Shown piece after piece: positions 10,001 to 17,581 of a DNA stretch of 64,000 nt (the first letter of the stretch is position 1; each line of letters starts with the position of its first letter). Origin of the DNA: Sphingopyxis panaciterrulae (lineage in GTDB: Bacteria; Pseudomonadota; Alphaproteobacteria; Sphingomonadales; Sphingomonadaceae). A program made the translations under genes and the position numbers. The notes beneath the pieces were generated by a model. That model saw nothing but the letters and a program-made list of their open reading frames with translations, ran no database searches and was not told the DNA's origin. The DNA lies in assembly GCF_014199295.1 (NCBI RefSeq), contig NZ_JACIJH010000002.1, positions 482,348 through 546,347 of the forward strand, written 5' to 3'.

Positions 10001-10431
10001 TTGGCGGCGCCCTCTACGACGTCAACAATTACCCCGAACTCAACGGCGGGGCCGGCCTCAAGGCCGATCTCGGTGGTAACGAGCTGCCCAATTCGCCGCG
10101 CTGGACCGCCAATTTCGGCGCTCAATATACGGTCGACTTCGATCCGGACTGGAGCGCGACGATCCGTGGCGACGCCTATTGGCAGGCCAAGAGCTGGGCC
10201 CGCGTCTACAATCTGGCGCCCTATGACCGGCTGCGCGACTGGACGAACTTCAACATTTCGCTTCGCGTTGACGGTCCCGATGATCTGACATTCGAGGCCT
10301 ATGTGAAGAATGTCTTCAACTCGACCCCGCTCACCGATGCCTTTCTGAACTCGGATGACACGGGCCTGACGACCAACGTCTTCACCCTCGATCCGCGCAT
10401 CATCGGGTTCAGCATCGCCAAGAAATTCTAG
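7078..10431 (+). CDS. TonB-dependent receptor with N-terminal STN signalling domain
   Basis: A 1117-residue transducer-type receptor. The signal peptide ends near PALAQA (about 28). An STN domain covers about 31-98 (KSFDVPAQSATTGIAELGRQ). The plug begins at EIVVTAQKR and contains VEVLRGPQGTLYGRNATGG, followed by a long 22-strand-type barrel. The C-terminus IAKKF ends in the expected phenylalanine. Start ATG 7078 follows GGGAGG. It forms an operon with the sigma factor and FecR protein, so its own expression is probably autoregulated by ligand. The ligand is unknown; the barrel is longer than in many siderophore receptors. A strong terminator follows. Confidence 0.92.
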   Translation: MGMGISRSAFMATTAIVCVATATPALAQAKSFDVPAQSATTGIAELGRQADIQIVAARKDTEGKQVNAVRGDMTVEQALALLLKGTGLTARRTGTQTWSVVRAAEPPAAADEYRGNEIVVTAQKRVESVQDVPIAVTALSQKTLEEQKIEGGPDIMRAVPNLTFSKSNFTGYNLSIRGVGTKAVSATSDPGVAVSFNNSGLIHNRFFEQEFFDMERVEVLRGPQGTLYGRNATGGVVNLITTQPDFGGFEGSIKGEVGNYNSRRLLAMLNVPLVDDVLAVRVAGSMTQRSGYDYNATTKNRINGRDLWSLRTTVAFEPAPWFRANLIWERFNENDNRSRTGKQLCHRDDGPTHVGDVDLADGANIYGSVEIRRALFGQGCKPGSLYDDGAFDTPNGLSYSFILAPVAMKDGGQAIGVDPVTGQLQSVIQPVDPYGGLRQIPNLRTIESIRDPRYRAKADLLQFNLDVDITPALTFTSQTAYNEDQTYSFQDYNRFKSLPVFTDTTPLLQGGVLNPPPSPYHDLIPGGIFCDPQIGCSDTIAGFDISQAKSKQFNQEFRLQSSFDGPFNFSAGVNYTRFKTLTDYYVMFNVLTATAWGAGFYPPFGQDWDPNVCQGSNTLNGGSTGSALPVPASDPLAMCPYVDPNPVESIDGNGHNYFRSKNPYKLTSSALFGELYYNIRDDLKLTAGFRYTEDRKTFTPVPSQVLLARSLIGGGTVSAGYPEDPPIKQKWGEWTGRIGLDWKPDVGFTDDTMLYAFYSRGYKGGGANPPSPGFATKEEWLANAIADGVDQGNLTFIELFNQLPVLELTGVEYGQTFDPEFVDAFEIGAKNSLLNGALTLNLTGFYYDYKDYQVSQIRDRTAVNENFDAKVWGLEFETVFAPTRNLRLNANIGYLRTKIGKGETSIDIMNRTQGNPDYTLVKPWMQLPSNCVVPTHVAAEWARTNNGVAQYYGLCGGVRGLIGGFIGSTIRDPAFGGALYDVNNYPELNGGAGLKADLGGNELPNSPRWTANFGAQYTVDFDPDWSATIRGDAYWQAKSWARVYNLAPYDRLRDWTNFNISLRVDGPDDLTFEAYVKNVFNSTPLTDAFLNSDDTGLTTNVFTLDPRIIGFSIAKKF

Positions 10432-10458
10432 GGTCCTCTCCACTGGGGGAACAACCTT

Positions 10459-10506
10459 GGGCCGATGCCTCGCTTGCTCCCGGGCAAGCATCGGCCCGGT
10501 TTTTTG
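10459..10506 (+). terminator. Rho-independent terminator of the sigma-FecR-receptor operon
   Basis: A perfect 10-bp stem, GGGCCGATGC at 10459-10468 with GCATCGGCCC at 10488-10497, is followed directly by GGTTTTTT. An alternative inner stem GCTTGC/GCAAGC is also possible. It begins 28 bases after the receptor stop codon. Confidence 0.9.
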
Positions 10507-10558
10507 GACCAGAGCAAGCCGATGCCTTCTCTCGCACTCCCTCCCCTGAGGGACAACT

Positions 10559-10596
10559 GGCCGCCGTCCCGTCCTTCCCGGCACGGGGCGGCGGCC
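10559..10596. other. strong hairpin in otherwise empty intergenic stretch
   Basis: The 10507-10761 interval holds no convincing gene. It contains a 14-bp stem (10559-10572 with 10583-10596, one G-U pair) closing a 10-nt loop. No U-tract follows on either strand, so it is not a clear terminator. It may serve as an RNA end-stabilising structure for the minus-strand PaaX-like gene, or be a REP-like repeat. Confidence 0.35.
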
Positions 10597-10761
10597 TTCC
10601 TGCCTTCGGGTCGCGAGACCGGGGGTGGGATGACGAGGGCGATCGCGCCGATCGGGATAAGCGCGTTCATCCTGCGCTCTAAAGACGCCGCAAGGGTCCG
10701 CCATGGCAGCCGGCGTTGAATCCAGTCGCGGCGCTCATGGACCGGCCCGGCGATCCGGCGA

Positions 10762-11535
10762 TCAGCTCGCCAGATAGGCGCGCCACATGCGCTTCCCGAT
10801 CCGGTCGTAACGCGTCATCGCTTCCACCAGTTCGATGAGAGCGTCAGGAGGGCAAAGCTCGTCGGGCAGCAGCGGGTCGTGCATGATGCGCCGGATCGCC
10901 GCCCGCCCGATCCGCAGCGTTTCGGCGGCTGCGGCGGCAAGGTCCATGGCTCCGATCGCGTCGGCACTGCGATCCAGATCCTCGGCAAGCCCGCGATGCG
11001 CGGCGCGGAGGGCATCGCTTTGCCAGAGCGTGCGGAATCGCGCCGCCCGCTCGTCGTCGAGCCCGCGGGCCTCGAACAGGAACAGCGAAGGCGCCGCTTC
11101 AAGATAAGCCATGCGGGCCCGGGCGCCATCGGCGCCGCGCGCGAGATTGTCCGGGCGCGCCCAGACATTGGTTTCGGCTTCGGCAAAGCCTTCGAGTTCA
11201 AGCGCACGCAGCGTCCGGCGCCAGACGGTGCGGTCGGCACGCTCCTGCGGTCCCGCGATGGCGAGCAGCCAGTCGCCATTCCACGCGCGGCGACCGTCGA
11301 GCCGCGTCCGCCAGCCCAAGATACGCCGCTGGAGCGGTTCGGCATTGGCGCCGATCGTGTAACGGCCGCGGGCGGTCGGGCGCACTCTGGCTTCGGACTT
11401 CAGCCGCGTCAGCGCCGTGCGAATGCCGGGCGCCTCGATGCCGAACGCCGCGCCGGCGCGAACGAGGTCGGCGACCGAAAACTCCTGCGGGTCGCCGGTA
11501 TCGAACAGGTCGAGAATCAGCGTCCGCGCACTCAT
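10762..11535 (-). CDS. PaaX-family transcriptional regulator
   Basis: A 257-residue regulator. The N-terminal winged-helix portion is ARTLILDLFDTG through IRTALTRLKSEARVRPTARGRYTIG. The central and C-terminal part matches PaaX-like proteins: WNGDWLLAIAG, a run of helices, and MHDPLLPDELCPPDALIEL near the end. PaaX represses phenylacetate catabolism and releases DNA on binding a CoA ester. Divergent transcription from a CoA-transferase operon suggests local control of those genes by an acyl-CoA effector. The start is uncertain: ATG 11535 begins at the family core, while in-frame ATGs at 11553 and 11577 would add 6 or 14 residues. No candidate has a good ribosome site. Confidence 0.82.
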   Translation of the reverse strand: MSARTLILDLFDTGDPQEFSVADLVRAGAAFGIEAPGIRTALTRLKSEARVRPTARGRYTIGANAEPLQRRILGWRTRLDGRRAWNGDWLLAIAGPQERADRTVWRRTLRALELEGFAEAETNVWARPDNLARGADGARARMAYLEAAPSLFLFEARGLDDERAARFRTLWQSDALRAAHRGLAEDLDRSADAIGAMDLAAAAAETLRIGRAAIRRIMHDPLLPDELCPPDALIELVEAMTRYDRIGKRMWRAYLAS

Positions 11536-11558
11536 CGCGTCGCCGCCGGTCATTATCG

Positions 11559-11597
11559 TATTGCGTATTTCGTCCATATTCGTCAATTTATGCAATA
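11559..11597. promoter_or_regulatory. inverted repeat between PaaX-like gene and CoA-transferase operon (candidate operator)
   Basis: TATTGCGTA at 11559-11567 and TATGCAATA at 11589-11597 are inverted repeats (8 of 9 positions), with centres 30 bp apart, about three helical turns. They lie in an AT-rich intergenic region between divergent starts, where a PaaX-like repressor would act. Whether this regulator binds them is inference. Confidence 0.4.
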
Positions 11598-11616
11598 AAT
11601 AATGGGAGAGAGGAAG

Positions 11617-12798
11617 ATGCTGCCCCTCGAAGATGTTACCGTCATCGATCTCACTAGCGTTGTCGCGGGCCCGCTCGCAACGCAGATCATGGCGCAACAG
11701 GGCGCGCGGGTATGGAAGGTCGAGCCGCCCGAAGGCGATCGCTCACGCCTGCTGGGCGCCATCGCGGCGCCCGGATTCAGCTCGGCCTATATGGCGCTGA
11801 ACGCCGACAAGCAGTCGGTGGGGATCGATCTGGGGAGCGCCGATGGCCGCGGCCTGCTGCGGCGAATGATCCCGAAGGCCGACGTGCTGTTCCACAACTT
11901 CCGGCCCGGCGTGCTGGAGCGGCTGGGTTTCGACGCCGCGACACTGCACGCGCTCCGCCCCGACCTGGTCGTCGCGCGGATCACCGGCTTTGGTCAGGAG
12001 GGGCCGATGTGCGGCGGGCGGGCTTATGATCCGATCGTCCAGGCCGAATCCGGCATGGTGAGCTGGGGCGAGGATGGACCGGTGCTGGCGCCGCAGTGGA
12101 TTTGCGACAAGACGGCCGGACTCTACGCCGTGCAGGCGGTCACCGCCGCCCTGTTCGCGCGCGCGCGGAACGGAAAGGGCGCGGTGATCGACATCTCGAT
12201 GCTCGAAGCGGCGGTGGCTTATGGCTGGATGGACCTTCACGGCGGCCAGGCCTTCCCCGACTGTGCCTCGTCGCCGCCCAATATCGCCTCGGTCTATCGC
12301 CCCTGGGCGACGAAGGACGGCTGGATCGTCGTTGTCATGCTGTCGCAGACGGAGTTCGCGGGCTGGGCACGCGCGATCGGGGCGCCCGAACTGCTCGCCG
12401 ATCCGCGCTATGCCGACATGGCGACGCGCTTCCTCAACTGGAACGATCTGCGCGCCTTTTCCGCGCCGCGTATCGCGGCGATGAGTACCGCCGAGGCCGT
12501 GGCGCGACTGGGCGAGGCGGGTGTGCCGTGCGGCGTCGCCAACCCCTCGTCGGCGCTCGCCGGTCACGCCCAGCTAGCCCACGACGATTTCGTGGCGATC
12601 ACGGCGCATCCGGAGGCGGGTGCGGTGCGCCGCACGCGCGCGGTCGCGCGCTTCGATGGCGCGCGGCCCGCGTTCGACGGTCACCCGCCGCGCGTCGGTC
12701 AGCACAGCCGTGCCGTTCTCGCCGCGGCCGGGCTTGGCGATGCCGAAATTTCCGCCGCGTTCGCTTCCGGCGCGGCCCATGCTCCGCAGGAGAATTGA
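11617..12798 (+). CDS. CaiB/BaiF-family (class III) CoA-transferase
   Basis: A 393-residue family III CoA-transferase. It opens VTVIDLTSVVAGPLATQIMAQ, with KVEPPEGDRSR, NADKQSVGIDL and the VARITGFGQEGP segment characteristic of formyl-CoA/carnitine CoA-transferase relatives. These enzymes move CoA between carboxylic acids through an aspartyl-CoA anhydride. I chose ATG 11617, which has GGAGAGAGGAAG immediately upstream; the ATG at 11602 would swallow that ribosome site. It is the first gene of a three-gene operon with a crotonase and an acyl-CoA dehydrogenase, so it probably activates the pathway's acid substrate. The substrate is unknown. Confidence 0.9.
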   Translation: MLPLEDVTVIDLTSVVAGPLATQIMAQQGARVWKVEPPEGDRSRLLGAIAAPGFSSAYMALNADKQSVGIDLGSADGRGLLRRMIPKADVLFHNFRPGVLERLGFDAATLHALRPDLVVARITGFGQEGPMCGGRAYDPIVQAESGMVSWGEDGPVLAPQWICDKTAGLYAVQAVTAALFARARNGKGAVIDISMLEAAVAYGWMDLHGGQAFPDCASSPPNIASVYRPWATKDGWIVVVMLSQTEFAGWARAIGAPELLADPRYADMATRFLNWNDLRAFSAPRIAAMSTAEAVARLGEAGVPCGVANPSSALAGHAQLAHDDFVAITAHPEAGAVRRTRAVARFDGARPAFDGHPPRVGQHSRAVLAAAGLGDAEISAAFASGAAHAPQEN

Positions 12799-12800
12799 CG

Positions 12801-13667
12801 ATGCGCTTTGAAACGCTGTCTTACGCGACCGACAACCGGGTCGCGACGATCACGCTCGACCGTCCCGACCATTTCAACGCGATCGCGCATGGCATGCCGC
12901 GCGAGATTCGCGCCGCGGTCGAGATGGCCGAGGCCGACCAGGACGTCCATGTCATCGTCGTGCGCGGCGCGGGGCCGGGCTTTTGCGGCGGCTATGACCT
13001 CAAACATTATGCCGAGCGCAAGGGCGCGATCAGCGGGTCGCAGGACATGCCGTGGGATCCGACGCTCGATTTCCAGATGATGTGGCGCAACACGCAGGAT
13101 TTCATGGCGTTGTGGCGCGCGACCAAGCCGACGATCGCGCGCGTTCACGGCGCCGCGGTCGCGGGCGGATCGGACATCGCCTTGTGCTGCGACTTTCTCG
13201 TCATGGCCGAGGATGCGCGCATCGGCTATCCGCCCGCGCGCGTCTGGGGCGTGCCGACCCCCGCGATGTGGGTTTACCGGCTGGGGCCGCAGATGGCGAA
13301 GCGGATGATGATGACCGGCGACCTGATCGACGGACGCGAGGCGGAGCGCATCGGCCTGGCGCTGGAGGTGGTGCCCGAGGCCGAACTCGACGATGCGGTC
13401 GAACGGCTTGTCGGGCGGCTGCGCGGGGTGCCGCGCAACCAGCTCATGATGACCAAGACCGTCGTCAATCAGGCCTATGACAATATGGGCCTGAACAATA
13501 CACAGATGTTCGCGACGCTGTTCGACGGCGTTTCGCGCCATTCGCCGGAGGGTATATGGTTCCGCGAACGCGCGCAGGAGGTCGGGTTCAAGCAGGCGGT
13601 GGCCGAACGCGACAGCGGCGACCCCATCGCGAGCCAGGTGTCGAAACGCCTGCCCGCTGAGGATTGA
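12801..13667 (+). CDS. enoyl-CoA hydratase/isomerase (crotonase) family protein
   Basis: A 288-residue crotonase. Two oxyanion-hole segments are visible: GAGPGFCGGYDLKHYAE near 55-71 and HGAAVAGGSDIALCCDFLVM near 115-134. RIGYPPARVWGVPTP is the usual following element. The family hydrates enoyl-CoA or performs related thioester chemistry. ATG 12801 has AGGAG nine bases upstream and lies two bases past the CoA-transferase stop. The general-base positions usually held by Glu are not obvious here, so the precise reaction is open. Confidence 0.88.
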   Translation: MRFETLSYATDNRVATITLDRPDHFNAIAHGMPREIRAAVEMAEADQDVHVIVVRGAGPGFCGGYDLKHYAERKGAISGSQDMPWDPTLDFQMMWRNTQDFMALWRATKPTIARVHGAAVAGGSDIALCCDFLVMAEDARIGYPPARVWGVPTPAMWVYRLGPQMAKRMMMTGDLIDGREAERIGLALEVVPEAELDDAVERLVGRLRGVPRNQLMMTKTVVNQAYDNMGLNNTQMFATLFDGVSRHSPEGIWFRERAQEVGFKQAVAERDSGDPIASQVSKRLPAED

Positions 13668-13678
13668 GGAGAGACGAG

Positions 13679-15301
13679 ATGACCGCGATCCGCCCGATCG
13701 ACCGGCTCGACACGCACGAGGTGTTCAATCAGCCGCCGCCGTTCGAGAATGTGAACCTGTTCAGCGGCGACCGCGCGCTCGTCGATGCGGTGACGCAGGC
13801 TGGTGCGGGCAGCCATGCCGAGCGACTGACGGCGTTGGGGCAGCGCTGCGGTTCGGCCGAGGTGATCGAATGGGGCGTCGAGGCGAACCGCCAGGCCCCC
13901 GTGCTCGACAGCTTCGATCGCTACGGTCATCGCATCGACGAGGTGCGCTTTCATCCCGCCTATCACGAACTGATGCGGCTGGGGCTCGACAATGGGTTCG
14001 CGGCCTCGGCCTGGGACGGCAGCGCGCGCGGGCATACGCTCCACGCCGCGATCCTGTTCCTGACCGGGCAGGCCGATTCGGGGACGAGTTGCCCGATGAC
14101 GATGACCTATGCGGCGGTGCCCGCGTTGCGCGCCGAAGCGGCCGTCGCCGACGTCTGGGTGCCGCGCATCGCCGCCGGCCGCTACGATCCCGCCGCGCGT
14201 CCCGCCGCCGAAAAGGCGGGGGTGACGATCGGCATGGCGATGACCGAGAAACAGGGCGGCAGCGACGTTCGCGCCAACACGACGCGCGCGGAGCCGGCCG
14301 GCGAGGATGGCTGGTACAGCCTGACCGGGCATAAATGGTTCTGCTCGGCGCCGATGTGCGATGCTTTCCTGACCCTCGCCTATGCCGAAGGCGGGCTCAC
14401 CTGCTTCCTCGTCCCGCGCTGGCTGCCCGACGGCGCGCGCAACGCGGGGTTCCGCGTCATGCGCCTCAAGGACAAGATGGGCGATCGCTCGAACGCCTCG
14501 TCGGAGGTCGAATATCATGGCGCGCTGGCGCAGCGCCTCGGGCCCGAGGGGCGCGGCGTCGCGACGATCATCCAGATGGTCCAGCACACGCGGCTCGACT
14601 GCGTGATCGGCTCGGCGCAGCAGATGCGCGGCGCGCTCGCGCAGGCGCTCTGGCACACGGCGCACCGCTCGGCTTTCCAGCGCCGCCTGATCGACCAGCC
14701 CGCGATGGCGGCCGTGCTCGCGGACCTCGCAGTCGAAAGCGAGGCGGCGACCGCGCTCGGCTTCTGTCTCGCGCGGGCGTTCGACGAAGAGGATGCCATC
14801 GCGCGCCTGCTCACTCCGATCGCCAAATATTGGGTGTGCAAGCGCGCGCCGGGCCTGGTTTACGAAGCGATGGAGGCGCACGGCGGCGCGGGCTATGTCG
14901 AGGCGGGGCCGATGCCGCGCCTGTTCCGCCAGTCGCCGCTCAACGCGATCTGGGAAGGATCGGGCAATGTCATCGCGCTCGACGTGCTCCGCGCGGTCGC
15001 GCGCGAGCCCGAGGGGGTCGGGGCGTTGAACGCTTTTCTCGCCGGACAGCGGGGGCGTAACGCGGCTTATGACGCATGGATCGACGCGATCGATCTGCGG
15101 ACCGCGCAGGAAGGAACGGCGCGGCTGCTCGTCGAGCGCCTCGCGCTCGCCGCGCAGGCGGCGGTGCTGCTGGGACAGGACAATCCGATGGCCGAAGCCT
15201 TCTGCCGGTTGCGGCTGGGCGACCGCGGCAGCGCCTATGGCGCGTTCGACGCCGCGATCGACACGCGCGCGATCCTCCACCGCGCGATGCCCGCGGCATG
15301 A
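13679..15301 (+). CDS. AidB-like acyl-CoA dehydrogenase
   Basis: A 540-residue flavoprotein, very close in length to E. coli AidB. The AidB-type signature MAMTEKQGGSDVRANTT is followed by SLTGHKWFCSAPMCDAFL; the middle holds QMVQHTRLDCVIGSAQQMRG, and a catalytic-region sequence AIWEGSGNVIALDVLR comes later. AidB-family members bind FAD and have isovaleryl-CoA dehydrogenase-like activity; E. coli AidB also binds DNA in the alkylation response. The operon here (CoA-transferase, crotonase, PaaX-like regulator) favours a catabolic role. The start at 13679 follows GAGGAGAG. Confidence 0.88.
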   Translation: MTAIRPIDRLDTHEVFNQPPPFENVNLFSGDRALVDAVTQAGAGSHAERLTALGQRCGSAEVIEWGVEANRQAPVLDSFDRYGHRIDEVRFHPAYHELMRLGLDNGFAASAWDGSARGHTLHAAILFLTGQADSGTSCPMTMTYAAVPALRAEAAVADVWVPRIAAGRYDPAARPAAEKAGVTIGMAMTEKQGGSDVRANTTRAEPAGEDGWYSLTGHKWFCSAPMCDAFLTLAYAEGGLTCFLVPRWLPDGARNAGFRVMRLKDKMGDRSNASSEVEYHGALAQRLGPEGRGVATIIQMVQHTRLDCVIGSAQQMRGALAQALWHTAHRSAFQRRLIDQPAMAAVLADLAVESEAATALGFCLARAFDEEDAIARLLTPIAKYWVCKRAPGLVYEAMEAHGGAGYVEAGPMPRLFRQSPLNAIWEGSGNVIALDVLRAVAREPEGVGALNAFLAGQRGRNAAYDAWIDAIDLRTAQEGTARLLVERLALAAQAAVLLGQDNPMAEAFCRLRLGDRGSAYGAFDAAIDTRAILHRAMPAA

Positions 15302-15376
15302 GCGTGCCGGATCGGCCGAGCCCGACCGGCTCGTCCGTCCATAAGTTATCGGAAAATTGTCATAAACTGACGATAA

Positions 15377-15463
15377 TGGTGCGGTCGAGAAGACTCGAAC
15401 TTCCACGGCCTTTCGGCCACAACGACCTCAACGTTGCGCGTCTACCAGTTCCGCCACGACCGC
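15377..15463 (-). tRNA. tRNA-Leu (anticodon GAG)
   Basis: On the minus strand the gene begins GCGGTCG at 15463, paired with CGACCGC at the 3' end. It has a D-arm GGCGGAACTGGTAGACGC, an anticodon arm CAACG-TTGAGGT-CGTTG giving anticodon GAG, a long variable arm as expected for leucine (TGGCCGAAAGGCCG) and a T-arm with GTTCGAGTC. The 3' CCA is encoded at 15377-15379. It reads CUC and CUU codons. Confidence 0.96.
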
Positions 15464-15596
15464 ACATCATGAAGGGCCGAAACGGGTCCGGCACCAGGTA
15501 GGAGCGGGCGCTTAGCAAAGCGCACCCGGCGATGCAAGCGAGCTTCGCCGCATTCGATGACGTAATTCGACCTCGGCGGGTTCGCATATCGTCCCT

Positions 15597-15671
15597 GTCA
15601 CCCCGGACTTGATCCGGGGCCCCGCTCGGCGACGCCCGAAAGCGGGGATCCCGGATCAAGGCCGGGGTGAC
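15597..15671. repeat. palindromic intergenic repeat (GTCACCCCGG family)
   Basis: A 75-bp imperfect inverted repeat begins GTCACCCCGGACTTGATCC and ends with its complement GATCAAGGCCGGGGTGAC. It is REP-like, lies between the tRNA and the lipoprotein gene, and has no coding content. A related degenerate copy is suggested inside the 5' end of gspJ near 27912-27935. Confidence 0.75.
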
Positions 15672-15801
15672 GAAGCAGGCAGGATCGCGCGCCGCCTTTC
15701 AGACAAGCCGCTTCCTCGCCGCATTTATTTTCCCGCCGCGCGGCGCCGCGCGGCGCCCGCGCGCGCCATCGTCATCGAAGCGACATGCAGGAGTCTCCGA
15801 A

Positions 15802-15846
15802 CTGTCACGGCTCTAGCGTCAGAGCGTCATCGAATCACCCTAGTGG
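15802..15846 (+). promoter_or_regulatory. Pho-box-like direct repeats and -10 upstream of the lipoprotein gene
   Basis: Three 7-bp units repeat with exact 11-nt spacing: CTGTCAC (15802), CTAGCGT (15813) and GCGTCAT (15824). The first and third fit the PhoB half-site CTGTCAT well and the middle one is weak. Ten bases after the third unit is TAGTGG (15841-15846), in the position of the -10 element of PhoB-activated promoters. The same layout precedes gspC. PhoB control is inference. Confidence 0.5.
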
Positions 15847-15941
15847 CGGCGTCACCGGGGGCGAGGGGCGTTTCCTTTCCCATGATCCGGTCTGTCTTTC
15901 ATCAGCGGCGCCCGCGGGCGCTCAGCCGAACGGAGATTTTC

Positions 15942-17501
15942 ATGGCGGCTTTCGCACGCGTTCGTTTGGTCATGCTCAGCGGCGTGGCCTGTTCCATTCT
16001 CGCGGCGTGCGGCGCCGACGGCGTCGCATCGCCCGGCGAAGGCGTGATCGTCATCCCGGCGCCCACCCCGACCCCGACGCCCACCCCCACGCCGACCCCC
16101 ACGCCGACGAGCGTCGAGCCCGCCGATTCCTGTCCCTCGATCTCGGGCCCGAATCCGTTGACCGATCTCGGCACGATCAGCGGCCCCGAGGGGACGTGGC
16201 GGAATTGCGGCTTCCCCGCGCGCTTCACCGCGACCACCGCGATCCCGAAGGTCGATGGCGTGATCTATTCGCTGCCTGGCCGCGTCGACGTCGGTACCGA
16301 TCAGGGCGCCGCGAGCACCAACACCGCCGTCACGCTGACCATCGACCCGGGCGTGATCGTCTTCGGTTCGACCGGCGTCTCCTATCTCGCGGTCAACCGC
16401 GGCAACAAGATCGACGCGGTCGGCACGCCGACGCAGCCGATCATCTTCACCGGCCGCGGCAATGTCGTCGGCTCGGCGACCGACAACACGTCGCAGCTCT
16501 GGGGCGGCATCATCCTGCTCGGCCGCGCGCCGGTCACCGATTGCCTCGCGCCCGGCGCCGCCGAAGGCACGGTGGCGTGCGAGCGCGACACCGAAGGCAC
16601 GTCGAACGCGCTTTACGGCGGTGCGCAGCCGGCGGACAATTCGGGCCGCCTCTCCTATGTCCAGATCCGCTATTCGGGCTTCATCCTCAGCGCCGACAAG
16701 GAGCTGCAGGGCCTGACCCCGTCGGGCGTCGGTTCGGGCACCCAGATCGACCATATCCAGATCCACAACAGCTCGGACGACGGCATGGAGGTCTTCGGCG
16801 GCCGTCCGAACTTCAAATATATGATCGTCACCGGCGCCGAGGACGACAGCTTCGACACCGACGTCGGCTATCAGGGCAATATCCAATATGCGATCGCGGT
16901 CCAGCGCGCCGGAGGCGCGGTCGGCGACTCGATGATGGAGATCGACTCGGACGGCAATGAAGATGCGGTGCCGCGCCAGCGCGTCGCCATCTCCAACTTC
17001 ACCTTTGTCCATCGTAACGCCGCGGCCGGCAACGGCGCCGCCATCCGCATCCGCGGCGGCGCGGACTATACGTTCGCCAACGGCCTGATCACCTCGGACA
17101 TGGCGTGCCTCCGCATCGACAGCGCGACCACGACCCAGACGAGCGGGCCGGATGAGCAGGGACCGCCGAAATTCTTCTCGGTCTCGCTGAAGTGCGGCGC
17201 ATCGGCCTTCCGCGGGTCGAACGGCGTCACCGACGCGGCGGTCCAGGCGATCTTCGAGGCGGGGACGAACAACAGCGCCGCCTATACGCCCAGCCTGACC
17301 GGCACGTTCATCAACGGTGCGACCGAGACCGGTCTTGAGCCGTTCGATGCGAAGACGCTGTCGAGCTTCTTCGACACGACCGCCTATGTCGGCGCCGTCC
17401 GCGACGCCAACGACACATGGTACGCGGACTGGACCTGCAATTCGGCGACCGCCGAATTCGGCGACGACAGCGGTAGCTGCACGGCGCTGCCGACGGCCTG
17501 A
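15942..17501 (+). CDS. outer-membrane/surface lipoprotein with beta-helix-like body
   Basis: A 519-residue lipoprotein: the signal peptide ends in the lipobox LAAC with lipidated Cys23. A flexible (TP)n linker at about residues 40-57 precedes a large repetitive domain rich in Gly, Asp and beta-strand (DGVIYSLPGRVDVGTD, HIQIHNSSDDGMEVFGG, AVGDSMMEIDSDGNED), which looks like a right-handed beta-helix. Start ATG 15942 follows CGGAG. It is paired with a TonB receptor and sits just upstream of the type II secretion operon. This recalls Caulobacter ElpS, a phosphate-starvation lipoprotein exported by type II secretion. Export to the surface and a role in nutrient capture are inference. Its enzymatic function, if any, is not recognisable. 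Confidence 0.75.
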   Translation: MAAFARVRLVMLSGVACSILAACGADGVASPGEGVIVIPAPTPTPTPTPTPTPTPTSVEPADSCPSISGPNPLTDLGTISGPEGTWRNCGFPARFTATTAIPKVDGVIYSLPGRVDVGTDQGAASTNTAVTLTIDPGVIVFGSTGVSYLAVNRGNKIDAVGTPTQPIIFTGRGNVVGSATDNTSQLWGGIILLGRAPVTDCLAPGAAEGTVACERDTEGTSNALYGGAQPADNSGRLSYVQIRYSGFILSADKELQGLTPSGVGSGTQIDHIQIHNSSDDGMEVFGGRPNFKYMIVTGAEDDSFDTDVGYQGNIQYAIAVQRAGGAVGDSMMEIDSDGNEDAVPRQRVAISNFTFVHRNAAAGNGAAIRIRGGADYTFANGLITSDMACLRIDSATTTQTSGPDEQGPPKFFSVSLKCGASAFRGSNGVTDAAVQAIFEAGTNNSAAYTPSLTGTFINGATETGLEPFDAKTLSSFFDTTAYVGAVRDANDTWYADWTCNSATAEFGDDSGSCTALPTA

Positions 17502-17519
17502 TCGCTCGCGATCCGATCG

Positions 17520-17552
17520 GGGAGCGGGCCGCCGTGGAACGGGCCCGCTCCC
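17520..17552 (+). other. intercistronic hairpin between lipoprotein and receptor genes
   Basis: A perfect 11-bp stem, GGGAGCGGGCC at 17520-17530 with GGCCCGCTCCC at 17542-17552, is followed by a weakly U-rich UCCUUUACCUGUUUC. It begins 18 bases after the lipoprotein stop. It could be a leaky terminator or a 3' stabiliser giving more lipoprotein than receptor transcript. Confidence 0.5.
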
Positions 17553-17581
17553 TCCTTTACCTGTTTCGGGAAAATTCGACC

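Noticed and set aside
8107..10704. Minus-strand open frame of about 865 codons across the STN-type receptor.
   Set aside because: It is the complement of a clear TonB receptor with barrel motifs; composition and lack of motifs mark it as a shadow.
11602..11616. Upstream ATG for the CoA-transferase giving five extra residues.
   Set aside because: It would place the good ribosome site inside the coding region; ATG 11617 fits the family N-terminus.
16063..16110. Tandem CCGACC/CCCACG units as a possible CRISPR or VNTR array.
   Set aside because: They encode the (TP)n linker of the lipoprotein; the unit is too short for CRISPR and there are no spacers. Length variation is possible but cannot be judged from one sequence.
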